Assembly: GCA_963691655.1 (NCBI GenBank)
Contig: OY829330.1
Span: 992,001-1,056,000 of the forward strand
Source: Toxonevra muliebris
Taxonomy: Eukaryota; Arthropoda; Insecta; Diptera; Pallopteridae
Direction of reading: 5' to 3'
DNA: 64,000 nt
Shown here piece by piece: positions 33,560 through 45,481 of this stretch. The first letter of the stretch is position 1; each line of letters opens with the position of its first letter. The notes beneath the pieces are model-generated. The model was not told where the DNA came from and ran no database searches. It saw only the letters and a list, made by a program, of their open reading frames with translations. The position numbers and the translations under genes are program-made.

Positions 33560-34914
33560 AGAGAATATACAGAGAATGGAAACTTTACCATTACACATGG
33601 TGCCAAGTGATTTAGTAGACCTACCACAGTAGTGCCCAGCGATTTAGTAGACTTACCACAGTAGTGCCAAGCGGTTTAGTAGACCTACCTCAGTAGTACC
33701 AGTCGAACCAAAAAGTATTGCTGATGTTCATGGTTTTTTGTTACACTTTACTATTTTGCCTTACTATTTCCTTTGAGTTTACTCCTATTGCTATATGTTA
33801 TATTTTTTGTGTTATGAAATGTTTCAAAAATTGTTATTTTGTTTTTTAGCACACAATCAAAATATTGAAATCGCACCAACTATGATTTTTTGCTAAAAAC
33901 TATTTTTATATATCTAAAAGCGTTATATTCGTAGTTCATTCGATGAACAATACCTTTTTGTTTATTCATAATTTTTTCATAAAGACCAAACTGAATAGAT
34001 GCCTGATTTCATTTATTATTATATTTATTTACTAATAAGTTCACATAAGTAAGAACCAAAAGTTTTAATTGAATGAATTTTATTTAGTACAATTTTTGAT
34101 AAAGCGTACTTTTTTTTGCATACATTTTCGTTTTGTTAGGACGGCAATACATATCCATGAATATTATTCACCGCGTCAAAAATATTGGATTATCTTCTTT
34201 TTTTTTGTGTGAATAATTTTATAATATTAATAGTGACTAAAACAGTTTTTTTCAAAACTAATAATTTATATTTAATTGTGGATAAACAGTTTTTTTCTAA
34301 ACTTAAAATTTATAAAATAAAAAAAAATGCCTCATCAGAGAAAATATATGGTCTTTGTTTCTTCTTCAGCAATAGTCCAGTGTGAGTCTGCTATGATGGC
34401 GGTCAACGCTCTGCCTTCATTTACAAAATTTGTTGCACTTACAGAAAACAAATAATAATTTTTTTGTTTAGAACAAGAGAACAGCTCCGTTTTGTTTGGT
34501 TACTTACTTTTTTACGTATTTCCGCTTTCACCAAGATGAAAATTCTGTTCCAATCCAGAATTTTAACATCTCATCAATCGCATTTGCATATATCGTTTTA
34601 CTGGCGCAGTCCATCCTTCTCATTTTTGCACTCCTCTATGTTGATAATGAAAATATCTGCCGGCAAAGATAAAGTAATATATTATTGTATAATTTATTAT
34701 CGTTTAAATTAAAGAATATTGCAAAAATACTTACTTTTGCATTCAATTTGGAAAATGTGAAAATTTAATCAGCTGATTTATTTTTCACCACCAAAAACAA
34801 CAAAACTGAGGTGAACTTATATATATGTCTGTCCGCTATAGCGACATAAAAAACGCAAATTTTTCAAAAAATTAGGAGGAAGAGGAAGACTTTCCATTCT
34901 CTGTATATTCTCTG
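33560..34914 (+). mobile_element. TIR element E1 with three 33-bp subterminal repeats
   Basis: Ends AGAGAATATACAGAGAATGG plus aaa on the left, and the inverse on the right (about 23 bp perfect). At about 33601-33702 a 33-bp unit (gtgccaagtgatttagtaga...) occurs three times. No transposase ORF was recognised and no target duplication is obvious. A shorter inverted sister, E2, lies at 36591-37456. Confidence 0.82.
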
Positions 34915-35290
34915 GTACTACTTTGTGTAGTATATCGAGAAATATTTCGCAAGGCAGTATGATATACTATTTTTGAAACTATGCAAAAGGGCGCTTTTCA
35001 ATTAAAAAAAAAACGGAATTTGCTTGCAAAGTGTTGCTTTTCGAAATTTTTTTTGTAATTTCTATCAGTTTTATAAAAAGTGGAAAGCGCTTTTTTGCAT
35101 ATTTATAATAATACTTGTTGGCTTGAATTTGCAATGAATTAAATAAAAAAATCACAGTATTCCATAGTATATGTACATATGCATATGTATATTATACAAA
35201 TGTGAACATATATTTCTATATTACAGAAAAATCTCACATTATTTCTTATACTAATATATTATAATATTGTATGTATGTACGTAATAACAC
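34915..35290. other. AT-rich intronic DNA, no gene seen
   Basis: Short AT tracts only. Confidence 0.5.
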
Positions 35291-35411
35291 CACTAGCGGA
35301 TCCAAATATTTCGATTTTAAATGTTCAAAATTTCCATTGGCAAGGGGATGAGGGGGAAGGGGGTTGGAGGAAGAGGGGGTCTAATCCCAATTCCCGTTCG
35401 ATCCGCTAGTG
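35291..35411. mobile_element. 121-bp MITE with CACTAGCGGATC ends
   Basis: Perfect 12-bp inverted ends CACTAGCGGATC / GATCCGCTAGTG around a G-rich centre (ggggatgagggggaaggggg). Such ends recur in short insect MITEs, from memory. The target duplication is unclear. It lies 122 bp from the donor of the small CaMKI exon. Confidence 0.6.
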
Positions 35412-35533
35412 CTAACAATCTTTTTTTCTTTTTGTTTTCTTATAATTTATTTGCTTATGATATATTTATGTATTTACATAAGTATCATCAACACCATACA
35501 TCCTTCATCGAGGAAACTACAAAAAAAACTCAC

Positions 35534-35578
35534 CGCGGTCCACTACGACCCTCTGCATCATTTTGATTGGCACTGAAC
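35534..35578 (-). CDS. CaMKI: CaMKI small exon, probable cassette
   Basis: A 45-bp exon on the minus strand: acceptor CTTTCTGTAG, donor GTGAGTTT. It enters and leaves in phase 2 and encodes FSANQNDAEGRSGP, plus two bases that complete Arg with the next exon at 32518. The length is a multiple of three and the phases are equal, so skipping it would keep the frame. Its product would be a polar 15-residue insert between helix alpha-C and strand beta-4 of the kinase. I recall Drosophila CaMKI isoforms with a comparable insert, but this was not checked. The exon encoding the start of the kinase domain was not found upstream; it may lie beyond 64000 or be hidden among the TEs. Confidence 0.75.
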
Positions 35579-36546
35579 CTACAGAAAGAAAAAAAGGAAG
35601 TGAAAAAAGAAGAAAATATTTATAAAAAACAAACAAAATAAAACTTTCATTCTAACGTAACGAACACGTAATAAGCCAGATTTCCAAGACAAAGTCAACT
35701 CAAACAAAAATAAGTAAATACGTAATAATACTTTATCACTGCAGTATAAACTCGAGTTTATCAACCATTTTGGCGTTTAACATCAAGCACAATTGCACAA
35801 AAAAAAGACACAAAAAATGTTATGTTTAGCTCGTTGTATTTTACTTGGTGTTTATGAATATGCAGCCCTGTGTGAGCTGCCAAATTCATTACTGCAAACG
35901 TGATTTTCGGGCTAAATTTAGCCTCACTGTTGGATAACTTTGGCAACCACTGTAAAAGAAGAAGGAAAAAAATCAATTTAAAAACAAAAACGATTTTAGT
36001 TTGTGAAAATGTTTTTTTTTGGTAAGTTTTTTTCAGTTTCCACGTATTTCTGAATTATCGTAAAATATAATTTTACTATGAGCAATCTAATTTTTGTGTT
36101 GGAAGGCATTTCCAAATAAAGATAATTTGAAGAGTTTAAACAAAGAAACGTCAAATTAAACTCAAATCAGCTGTTCATTAACATGTAACTTTTAACTCGT
36201 GCTTCTCTTGCATTGAGAACGTACTATAAGTTTGATAGCGTAATATCTAGGGGCGTGTATACATATCAGTTCCGATTTAATCGCAAGTCAAAGTAGCATT
36301 TGCTACGGACCACAGATTTAAGAGGCCTCGGCTTAAGGGGCTTTAAGAAAAATATAAAAGAAACAATAAATAAAAAAATTTCTTGCTCGCGTAGTATTAC
36401 ATTTATTACATACATTTTTTTTTTAATTTTTCTGCAAAAAATACATTTATAATGCTATTAACTGATTTCATAACATCGACTACGATACCTACTCATTAGT
36501 GTAAATGAATCTAGTTTCCAACATTGAGGTCCTCAGGTAATTTTTT
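35579..36546. other. CaMKI intron upstream of the small exon
   Basis: No exon of the kinase N-lobe was recognised. The stretch ends at the ATAT target duplication of retrotransposon G1 (36547-36550). Just before it, the minus strand continues a hAT-like C-terminal fragment from 54760-54975. Confidence 0.5.
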
Positions 36547-36550
36547 ATAT

Positions 36551-37639
36551 AATTATGTTTTATCTTTATTGAGGTCTTTATTCACTCGACCAGAGAATAT
36601 ACAGAGAATGGAAAGTCTTCCTCTTCCTCCTAATTTTTTGAAAAATTTGCGTTTTTTATGTCGCTATAGCGGACAGATATATATATAAGTTCACCTCAGT
36701 TTTTTAAATTTTAAGTTTAGAAAAAAACTGTTTATCCACAATTAAATATAAATTATTAGTTTTGAAAAAAACTGTTTTAGTCACTATTAATATTATAAAA
36801 TTATTCACGCAAAATAAAAAGATAATCCAATATTTTTGACGCGGTGAATAATATTCATGGATATGTATTGCCGTGCTAACAAAACGAAAATGTATGCAAA
36901 AAAAAGTACGCTTTATCAAAAATTGTACTAAATAAAATTCATTCAATTAAAACTTTTGGTTCTTACTTATGTGAACTTATTAGTAAATAGATATAATAAT
37001 AAATGAAATCAGGCATCTATTCAGTTTGGTCTTTATGAAAAAATTATGAGTAAACAAAAACGTTTTGTTCATCGAATGAACTACGAATATAACGCTTTTA
37101 GACATATAAAAATAGTTTTTAGCAAAAAATCATAGTTGGTACGATTTCAATATTTTGATTGTGTGCTAAAAAACAAAATAACAATTTTTGAAACATTTCA
37201 TAACACAAAAAATATAACATATAGCAATAGGAGTAAACTCAAAGGAAATAGTAAGGCAAAATAGTAAAGTGTAACAAAAAACCATGAACATCAGCAATAC
37301 TTTTTGGTTCGACTGGTACTACTAAGGTAGGTCTACTAAACCGCTTGGCACTACTGTGGTAGGTCTACTAAATCGCTGGGCACTACTGTGGTAGGTCTAC
37401 TAAATCACTTGGCACCATGTGTAATGGTAAAGTTTCCATTCTCTGTATATTCTCTGACTCGACTCTTAACAAGAACTGAAGCACACGTACTCGACAATTG
37501 CCGAACATACTTATAAAAACGAAACAGAGAAACATGTACAAAGAAAAGAAACAAAAAAGAGTTGCCAGATAGGCTGAATATAACCAACATAAAACATTTA
37601 GTAAGTAGAAATTTATAAAAGGAGTAAGCAGATATAACT
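36551..37639 (-). repeat. G1 3' LTR, interrupted by E2
   Basis: LTR sequence lies at 36551-36590 and 37457-37639, with the E2 transposon between. Together, minus the 7-bp duplication, it is 216 bp, as in the other LTR. A purine-rich tract (GGTTGGAGG on the minus strand, 37640-37648) directly precedes the LTR start. Confidence 0.9.
36591..37456 (-). mobile_element. TIR element E2, shorter inverted copy of E1
   Basis: 866 bp, with ends CAGAGAATATACAGAGAATG and its inverse. It is flanked by a 7-bp duplication actcgac (36584-36590 and 37457-37463). The undamaged target is seen at 54570-54580 in the 5' LTR of G1. Its sequence is the reverse complement of E1 apart from about 490 bp missing (E1 about 34310-34810), and it keeps the three 33-bp subterminal repeats. 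E2 therefore inserted after G1. Confidence 0.9.
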
Positions 37640-37648
37640 CCTCCAACC

Positions 37649-38081
37649 TTAAGATATTTGCGTCTCTGCAAATATTTACTAAAATTTTTCTTTTCAGTAT
37701 GCCAAATGATATATAGTAATGTAAATACATAATAACTAAATAATATTAATTTAATTTAAATCTTTTAAATTAATTTTACTCAACAGATTTACTGGTGTAA
37801 TAACAATTATGATAATTCCTCCATCCTTAAGATATTTGCGTCTCTGCAAATTAAATTTTGTAAATTGTTTTTTTTTTTTTTTTTTTTAATTTTATCTTTG
37901 AAATTTAATTTCAATTTCTCAGAACTCTTAATTATAATAATACGTTACATAACTTTTTTTTTAAATATATTCATTAAATTCATTATTTTGTGTTTGTAAT
38001 AAAAGGAAACTTAGAAATATCATTTCATTGTAAAATAAATTATATATATATTTTTTTTTTCGCTTTTAGTGTCAAAATTTT
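37649..38081 (-). other. G1 3' untranslated region
   Basis: AT-rich, with a long T tract near 37868-37887. No env-like ORF. A short segment (ccttaagatatttgcgtctc) occurs twice, near 37648 and 37828. Confidence 0.6.
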
Positions 38082-39288
38082 TTAATTTTCAGTGTTTTGA
38101 AAATTGTATTTTCGTTTTAATTGAGATTCATAGTATCTTATTTTTCTATTATTTGATGTGTCTGTTGTATAATTGCCTTCTTTATCATAACTTCTAAGCT
38201 CTTTGTATTTTGGTTTGCATTTAGGTATCTGTCTATTATTAACAACATCTTCTAGTTGGCTGAATTCTTTATCTCTATTCTTGTTTAACTTGTTAATTCT
38301 ATTAATTTTATTTTGCTCGTATTCCTTACCTAATTCCTGAATATAGTCTTTATCAAAATTTTTTATAATGAAATCAATTGGTCGTTTTTTTGTTGTTGAA
38401 TGTATTGTGTTGTTGTAAATTGTAAATACTTTGAAAAGTTTGTCATCTAGTTCAAGGGTCTTGTTTATTTTATCTGCTTCCATAATTCTTAAGTGCTCGT
38501 TTAAAGTTCCGTGCAATCTTTCAATATCTGAGTTGCCTGTTTTCAAAAAGCTGTTGTCTTGTGAGTTGCAATATTTTCTTCCCTTAAAAACAATTCTACT
38601 GCGTTATGTAGTATACAACTTTCATTATCAAATATAAGTTTGTTCATTTTTCCTAAAAATTGGATCCTCTGCTTCAATGCTTCTAAAATAGAAATCCATG
38701 TTCTGTCGTTTAGTTTATGAAAAGTTGCGTATTTTGAAAATTTATCAATAGTTGTTAGAAATATTTTATTTCTACATGGATTCCATATATCTATGTGAAC
38801 GATGTCGTTAAAATGTGTTGGACTTCCGCTAACTTGATAAGGAATTTTAATAGGGTGTCTATCATGTTTTGCAATTTTGCATACTTCACAGTTGTTAACG
38901 ACCAAAGTTATCATGTAAAATAATTTAGGGAAAAAAATTTATATTTTAACTCGAAAAAAATTTCTTTAATCCCTCTATGATTGTTCCTTAGGTGCTCATC
39001 TTTAATAATTGTTAAAATCTCATTTTTGTCCGAAATGTCGATTAATTTCAAATTAGATCTATACAGGGTTAAATTATTTTTATGAAAGTTTTCTACATAG
39101 ACGTCTTGGAATTCCATAAATAATTCATCATCTTCACAAAAAACGCACATAAAACCTTTGTCTATTAATATTCTTTCCATAAGCTCTTTTAAATTTGAAT
39201 TCTCTGTTATAACTAAATGATTTTGGCATTTCTTATTAACTATCTTTGTTCTAACCTGTTCTTGTTATACTTTTATCTGTGATAAAAA
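38082..39288 (-). pseudogene. G1 integrase, three frames
   Basis: The minus-strand order is the zinc finger with DEHLRNNHRG (H-H) and NNCEVC (C-C), then the core with VHIDIW (first Asp), IFDNES (second Asp) and SDIERLHGTLNEH (Glu), then a basic C-terminal tail. ORFs 39180-38911, 38914-38543 and 38546-38082 are joined by two frameshifts. The integrase catalyses insertion of the cDNA copy. Upstream sequence near 39200-39270 (TKIVNKKCQNHLVI) belongs to the region between RNase H and integrase. The G2 LTR starts at 39289. Confidence 0.85.
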
Positions 39289-40656
39289 TTATCGCGATTT
39301 AATTCCACGGCGCGTCACTCGCGAAATTAAAATTATTTAATTTTAATTTTGTTAGGAAGCGCAGCCGCGTGCTGCACTTCCTAACCTTTGTCTTCTTTAT
39401 CTTTCTTCTGTCACTCTTCCTCTTCTTTTTGGCCGATATCCACATTCACAATAGTAAAAGAGTACCATTTAGTACTAGATTATACTACTGGGAATGGGGA
39501 TATGGAGACTTCTGTAAGAGAGCGCAGAGGTGTATTTGTTGTAAATTTGCGGAAAAACGGGAAAACTTTGGTTCTCTCGTTTGGTTGATTTTCTAGTGAG
39601 AATTCAACGGTATGACTCCGTTATGCACTAATACAGGTGCATTGCCGCCAATTCTCATATAATTGGTTGGGTCGGGGACTTTGTCCAGGGTGTAATCATG
39701 TACACCCACACATGTATGGGTATGATGATTTCCCGTTTAGAGACCAGTTTCTTGGAGAAACTGCATTGTGTCCTGCAGACGTAGCGGACGAAAATATAAT
39801 GTATGTGGCTGAATATAAGTGGTACATATTTTTGCACCGTACTTAATTCAGTTCTGTGCTAGCTTTCTAGAGCGAATACCGGAATTTTTTTTAGTGCGAA
39901 TATTTAACGATTTATTTTAAATTATACACTTTTTTGAATCTTGTGCGAATTATTAAATTTTGTTTTGTGTCCTTTTTTTTTTTTTTTTTGGTGAATTAAT
40001 TTTTGTGTACTTTGGTATCACCAAGTCGAGTGAACCAAAGTATTTTAAATTAATATTATTGTGATTGGTACCACCAAGTCGTGGTGGACCAATAGTATTA
40101 AATTTATTAATTCTATTAAATATTGAGCGCGGAGCACCGAGTCGTCAATTTTTATTTTGTTGTGTCGCTAACTTGTAGCGACAGTGGTAAAGTAATTTTA
40201 GCCGGGTTACTTTGTTCGGGAATTAATTTTCGGGTCGCGATCCTTGTGCGCGAATATAGAAGGGTTCATAAACCCATTAATCCAAGGAGTACCCTTTTAT
40301 TTTTATATTTTTCTTTTGTAGTGGTCACTTTTTGGCAGTTGGTGCTAACTGCAAGTGACTATTGTGTTTGTGGAGTAGGCTTCTCCTACTATAAACTTTA
40401 TTTTCTCTTCTTTCTTCTTAAATTTGTGAAAGTCAGCAGGTTGTGCGGGTGAAATTTAATTTTACATTTTGTAAGATTGTGCGGTAGCTCAGTATTGGGC
40501 TACAGAAATCGAGCGTTTCAAAAAATATATTTTTTTTATTCTTATTTTCATTTTATTTTGAACCTGCGACCACTTCTCCACTGAGATAGCTGGCAACGCA
40601 GAGATTCCGTCTTTCTCCTTTAATTTAATTTGAGCGCGAAAGTGACGGTGACAAAT
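39289..40656 (+). repeat. G2 5' LTR
   Basis: Starts ttatcgcgatttaattcc and matches 50290-51513. The end is set just before the primer site at 40657, because identity with the 3' LTR stops earlier (at about 40530, where the 3' LTR is truncated). It holds two complete AGTCG-loop hairpins (40008-40042, 40064-40093) and the 5' half of a third, whose 3' arm is deleted. Confidence 0.85.
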
Positions 40657-40674
40657 TGGCGCCCAACGTACGGC
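40657..40674 (+). other. G2 primer binding site
   Basis: TGGCGCCCAACGTACGGC directly after the LTR. It is close to the complement of an insect tRNA-Lys(CTT) 3' end (from memory), with mismatches after ACGT. Confidence 0.75.
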
Positions 40675-41446
40675 ATTTATTTTTTAAGAGTTTTAACCTG
40701 AGAATCGGAATTCTCACAAACGCGTATTTTTTTGTGTTTTTTTTTTATATTTTAGTGAATGTGTCACTAATAATATTTTTTCCCTTTCAGAAACTTTATT
40801 TTGAGTTCCAGCAAATTTTGAACATCGGCGGTCGGAAGGAAAAAAAAATTGTGTGGAAGTGCCCAACTTTGTCCGGAAAACTTGGTTGGTGGTTTTGGTT
40901 TTGCGTTCGGTGAGTCCGTTCCGTTTTATTATTATTTTTTTTAATTCGGTTTTATTAAATTAATTTTTTTTTTACTTTAATTTTTAAAAAAGTTTTTTTT
41001 TATAAAATTTTTTTGATTTTTTAACTAATTTTTTTTATTTTTTAATTAAATTTTTCTTTAATTTGATTTTGTTTTTATAATTTAAAATTAAAGTTAATTT
41101 AATGTTAAATTTTTCAAATCTCTTTGCTTTCTCGTTTCATTAAAGTTATTATTTTTAAATTCAAAGTGAAATTTAAAAATTTTTTTTTTAGTTTTCTTTT
41201 TATTAAAGTTATTTTTTTAAATTTTGCGTTTTCTTTTTATTATTTTGTTTTTAATTATTATCGTTTATTATAATTATTATTTTTCTTATGAACATTTTTA
41301 TTTTTTTTTATTATATTATTTTCGTGTTTTTTATTATTTTCCTTATCTGTGACTAGTATATACTAGTGGGAAATTTTCTGGGAAATCTGCGATTTTTTTT
41401 TATTTTTCCTCTTTTCTTTTATTTCATTTTTTTCTCAATTTCAATA
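40675..41446 (+). other. G2 leader, T-rich
   Basis: Long T-rich stretch between the primer site and gag, with no coding signal. The upstream ATG at 41366 gives an unusual Phe-rich start and is not favoured. Confidence 0.6.
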
Positions 41447-42932
41447 ATGGAAGTTAATCGGTTAAATCAAGAAGAGTTGGCCTACGAGATGGAGTCTCGG
41501 GGTCTGAAATTTGACACAGTGGATGTCATGAGGAAGTCGTTGAGGGCTTCCAGGGTTGTCGAACGGCGCGGATCCGTCGACGTTTTCGCCGATTATCCGT
41601 TTCTCTTTGGAGAGGATAAAGATGCGGTTGTCGACAAAATTTCTGAGATTGTGAATTTAATGTTGTCGCCACCCAAGGATACGAAGTCTTCCGAGTACCA
41701 AAAGATACTCGTGAAGATCGAGTGGGCGCTTGGGCGGATTTCTCGGGCGAAGCCCACTGATGGAGTAGGGGCGTCAGAACAAATGGAGCTCAAAATTAAG
41801 CTAGTTATGCTTCTAGCTGAGCTTGATGAGCTTGTAGGTGGGGATGAGGAAGAGGCTGCACCAATGGCGGTGCCAAGGCTCATGTTAGGGAATAGTCAGA
41901 GGGGAACTCTGCAGAAAGAGGCTGCAGTAGAAGAGGGGCTAGATACCTCTGGGGTTAGAACTGCACCTTCGGCTAGAGGTGCCGTAGCCTTAGAAAAATT
42001 TGAAAATTTGGCCAAGTGGGAAGCAAAGTTCAATGGCGAGAAGACTGGTTTGTCTCTCATTGCCTTCCTGGAGCGTGTGGAGGAGCTGTGTGAAGCTCGT
42101 GGAGTCAGTGAGACTCAACTTCTTCGTGGAGCGGTTGATTTGTTTTCAGGAAAGGCGCTTATATGGTTCCGCGCGGTGCGCAAAATGGTGTCTAGCTGGC
42201 AAGAGCTAGTAGTGGAGCTAAAGTTGGAGTTTTTACCACCCAACTACGACGAAATTTTACTGGACGAGATCAGACGTCGTACTCAAGGAGGTACGGAGTC
42301 CATCGGAGTGTATGTTGCGGCGATGAAAGGGATGTTCGGCAGGCTTTCCGGACCATTATCCGAACGTCGGATATTAGGGTTGATTATGGCGAATCTTTCG
42401 CCTTTCTATCAAACTCAGCTGGGCTTGGCTGAGTCGAAATCGTTGCCCGAATTGGTTTCCCTCGGACGTCGACTGGAAGCAGTTCGGACAAACGTAGAAT
42501 CGTTTGTTCCACCACCCAGTAGTCGGTCGAAGAACCTACTGGAACCGGATCTCGCGTACGTGTCGATTGGACCAGATGTCGCGGAACTTAATGCGCCACT
42601 TCGTGATCAACGATTGGAGCGTCGGATAAAGGCACCAACACAGTCGAAGCTAGCGACGTTCCGGTGCGATTTGGACATGTGTCGGTGAACTGTCCCAACG
42701 GAATAAAATGTTACGGTTGCGGAAGAGCGGGCGTAATGAAGCGGGATTGTCCTCGGTGTACGGCGGGCCAACGGGCCATTACAGATATTCCAAATAATCG
42801 GAATAATGGAGGCAGTGCTTCTGCCATGGGTCGGTCGGGCCCTAGAGGGGATAATCGTATCCCAAATAATTCAGGAAATGTGGTGCGAGCTCCTGTGGCA
42901 GCAGGGCAGGAGACTCGTCGGAGTTAGGTAGA
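41447..42932 (+). pseudogene. G2 gag
   Basis: The preferred start is ATG 41447 (MEVNRLNQEELAYEMESRGL), in frame with the ORF that ends at 42688. An acidic and coiled N-terminal half is followed by a retrotransposon-gag capsid domain at about 42000-42420 (ENLAKWEAKFNGEKTG, ALIWFRAVRK, FLPPNYDEILLDEIRRRT). A frameshift near 42665 moves to the frame with the zinc knuckles: VNCP, then CYGCGRAGVMKRDCPRC, with the usual His replaced by Val/Met. Gag packages the RNA. One frameshift; otherwise well preserved. Confidence 0.85.
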
Positions 42933-44186
42933 TTGCCTGCGAGGAATCAGCTGGTGTTAGGTGGTAGGCCTTCTCATTTAGATCGAGAAGTTGCGTGTCT
43001 AGGTTTTGCGTTTTCGAAAAATGAATCGGATAGTAGGCCATATTTAGGAGTTAAAATTTTTGGCGTGCTAATTAGGGCTTTATTGGATTCGGGTGCAACG
43101 CGCACCATACTCGGGCGCCCTGGATGGGAAATTTTAAAATCGTGGGGTATTAAACCCAATGCGTGTAATATTCGCGATGTAGCATTGGCGGATGGAGAGC
43201 GGGTTCCGGTCGAGGGTACAGTATCACTACCAATCGAGGTAGAGGGCAAGTCGGTCCTCATAAATTGCTTAGTAATTCCGAATCTTCCACAGAAGCTGAT
43301 CCTTGGTGTTGACTTTTGGGTAAAGTCGGGTATTGTACCAGATTTACCCAAGGATCAGTGGAGTTTCTCAGGCCAAGTCGAGGTCTCGTCAGTCGCGACG
43401 ATAATTGAGAGGACACAATTGTCCAGGAGTGAAGAGGAGGAATTAAGCCGATTGATAGTGGATACTTTCGAAAGTATGCCTGATGGTCTTGGGTGTACTC
43501 ATTTGGTCGAACATCGGATCCGAACCAAACCGAACGTCGAACCGATTAAACAACGGTATTATCCCGTGTCGCCGGCGATTTAGAAACGAATTGATACTGA
43601 ACTAGAAGACATGTTAGAGAAGGGGGTGGTTGAGGTATCACATAGTCCATGGGCTTCTCCTATGGTGATGATAAAAAAGAAGGACGATACGTATAGGTTT
43701 TGTGTGGACTATAGGACCCTTAACAAAAATACTGAAAAAGATAGTTACCCTTTACCGTATGTTTCAGCTACTTTAGACAAGCTGAAAGATGCTAAATACT
43801 TATCTAGCTTAGATATTAAATCCGCCTATTGGCAAATACCAGTAGCGGAGAATTCTAGGGCCTTCACGGCATTTACAGTCCCTGGTAGGGGTTTGTACCA
43901 ATTCAAGCGTATGCCTTTCGGTCTGCATAATGCGCCTGCCACTTGGCAGAGATTTATTGACAGAGTCATTGGTGCCGACTTAGAGCCTCACGTGCTCGTG
44001 TACCTTGATGATATCATCATAGTCACGAACACGTTCGCGAAACACATTGAAGTGCTCAAGGAGGTCCTGACCCGTATATGCAACGCGGGTTTACGTTTGA
44101 ATCGGCAGAAGTGTAACTTTTGTTTATCTTCGCTTGGGTATGTTGTCGATCGACAGGGTCTACATGTAGATCGAGGCCATGCTTAA
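42933..44186 (+). pseudogene. G2 protease and reverse transcriptase
   Basis: One frame with a single in-frame TAG at 43581-43583. Protease: LLDSGATRTILG (about 43080-43115) and LILGVDFW. Reverse transcriptase: SPWASPMVMIKKKDDTYRFC, LDIKSAYWQIPV, RMPFGLHNAPATWQRF and the active site VYLDDIII (about 43996-44020). The 3' end of the frame runs into a stop at 44184-44186 just after GLHVDRGHA, where a small deletion shifts the frame to the RNase H ORF. Confidence 0.92.
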
Positions 44187-44700
44187 GACACCAGCGCCCC
44201 GAAATGTTAAGGAAGTACGATCCTTTGTGGGAACTGTTTCGTGGTACCGTAGGTTTGTGTCACATTTCGCGGAAATAGTGAGGCCCCTTACTGATCTTAC
44301 AAAGAAAAATAAGAGGTTTCACTGGTCTCAGGAATGTGAAGATAGTTTCTTGCGGGCCAAGGAGTGTTTAGTAACAGCTCCTGTCCTAAGTTGCCCAGAC
44401 TTTGATAGACCCTTTGTACTACAGACTGACGCATCAGACTTTGGAGTGGGAGCCGTACTGACGCAGGAGTTTGACGAGGGGGAAAAAGTAATTTCTTACC
44501 TAAGTAGGTCCCTGAGTAGGAGTGAAAGAAATTACTCAACGACGGAGAAGGAATGTTTGGCGGTTTTGTGGGCGGTTGAAAAGTTGAGACCATACATCGA
44601 AGGTGTTCGTTTCACAGTGGTGACCGATCATTATTCGTTAGTATGGCTCAACAACTTAAAAGATCCGTGCGGTAGATTGGAATATGTATGTAGAATATGT
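44179..44700 (+). pseudogene. G2 RNase H, 3' truncated
   Basis: RT connection KEVRSFVGTVSWYRRFVSHF, then RNase H LQTDASDFGVGAVL (first Asp), STTEKECLAVLWA (Glu) and VVTDHYSLVWL (Asp). After about 44685 the sequence jumps to integrase, so the RNase H end and the linker are deleted. Confidence 0.9.
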
Positions 44701-45481
44701 ATAACCAGGCATATGACTGGAAAAGAGTCCTAGGTAAGGGTGATAGGGGAAAGGCATTAGTCGAATGTCATGATGATCCTTTAGCGGATCATATGGGAGT
44801 TTTGAAAACCTTTAGTAGGGTATTAGAGAGATATTATTGGCCGAAGATGAAGGCGGATGTTAGTAGGTATGTACGTGGGTGTCAGGTTTGTCAGAGTGTC
44901 AAACCTGAAAACAGAAGACCAGCTGGTTGTATGGTAGGTAGGACCAAGGACTTAGAACCTTTTGAAATGATCTGCGTGGATCTGGTAGGGCCCTTAGTGA
45001 GGTCAAACCGGGGGTATTCTTATATACTCACTGTGGTCGACTACTTCACTAAGTTTCCGCTCTTGTTTCCGTTGCGGACGGCAACAGCCAAGAGCATTTT
45101 AAGAGAGTTGGAAGACAATGTGTTCCTTCTCTTTGGTGTCCCTGGTTCCATTGTGTGCGACAATGGTCCCCAATTTAGGAGCAAAGAGCTAAAGGCTCTA
45201 TGTGAGTCGTATGGGGTGCGCATTAGATATACGGCTCATTATCACCCTCAGGCAAACCCAGCGGAGCGCATTAACCAGACGATTAAGACGACGTTAAGGG
45301 CATATGTGTCGGAAAACCACAAGACTTGGGATACCCACCTGTCGAAGGTAGCATGTTGTATACGCACAGCACAACATGAAGTCTTGGGGGTTTCTCCGTA
45401 CTATGCAAACTTTGGGCGAAACATGGCAGTCCGGGGAGACAAGGATTACAGACGGGAAAATGACTTTGACGAAACGACTAC
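44697..45481 (+). pseudogene. G2 integrase, main part up to the G3 insertion
   Basis: Zinc finger ECHDDPLADHMG with CQVC (H-H-C-C). Catalytic core: CVDLVGP (first Asp), VCDNGPQF (second Asp) and ANPAERINQTIK (Glu). Residues after that continue uninterrupted to the CTAC target duplication at 45478-45481, where G3 begins. All three catalytic acids are present. Confidence 0.92.

Noticed and set aside
35761..35976. Minus-strand ORF after a CTTTTACAG acceptor-like site, possible CaMKI N-lobe exon
   Set aside because: Only a short TFAV resembles a kinase strand; the expected Gly-rich loop, Lys context and alpha-C helix are absent and no good donor follows.
41366..41446. Upstream ATG extending G2 gag
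   Set aside because: The extra residues are Phe/Leu-rich, from T-rich leader; the ATG at 41447 starts normal Gag sequence.
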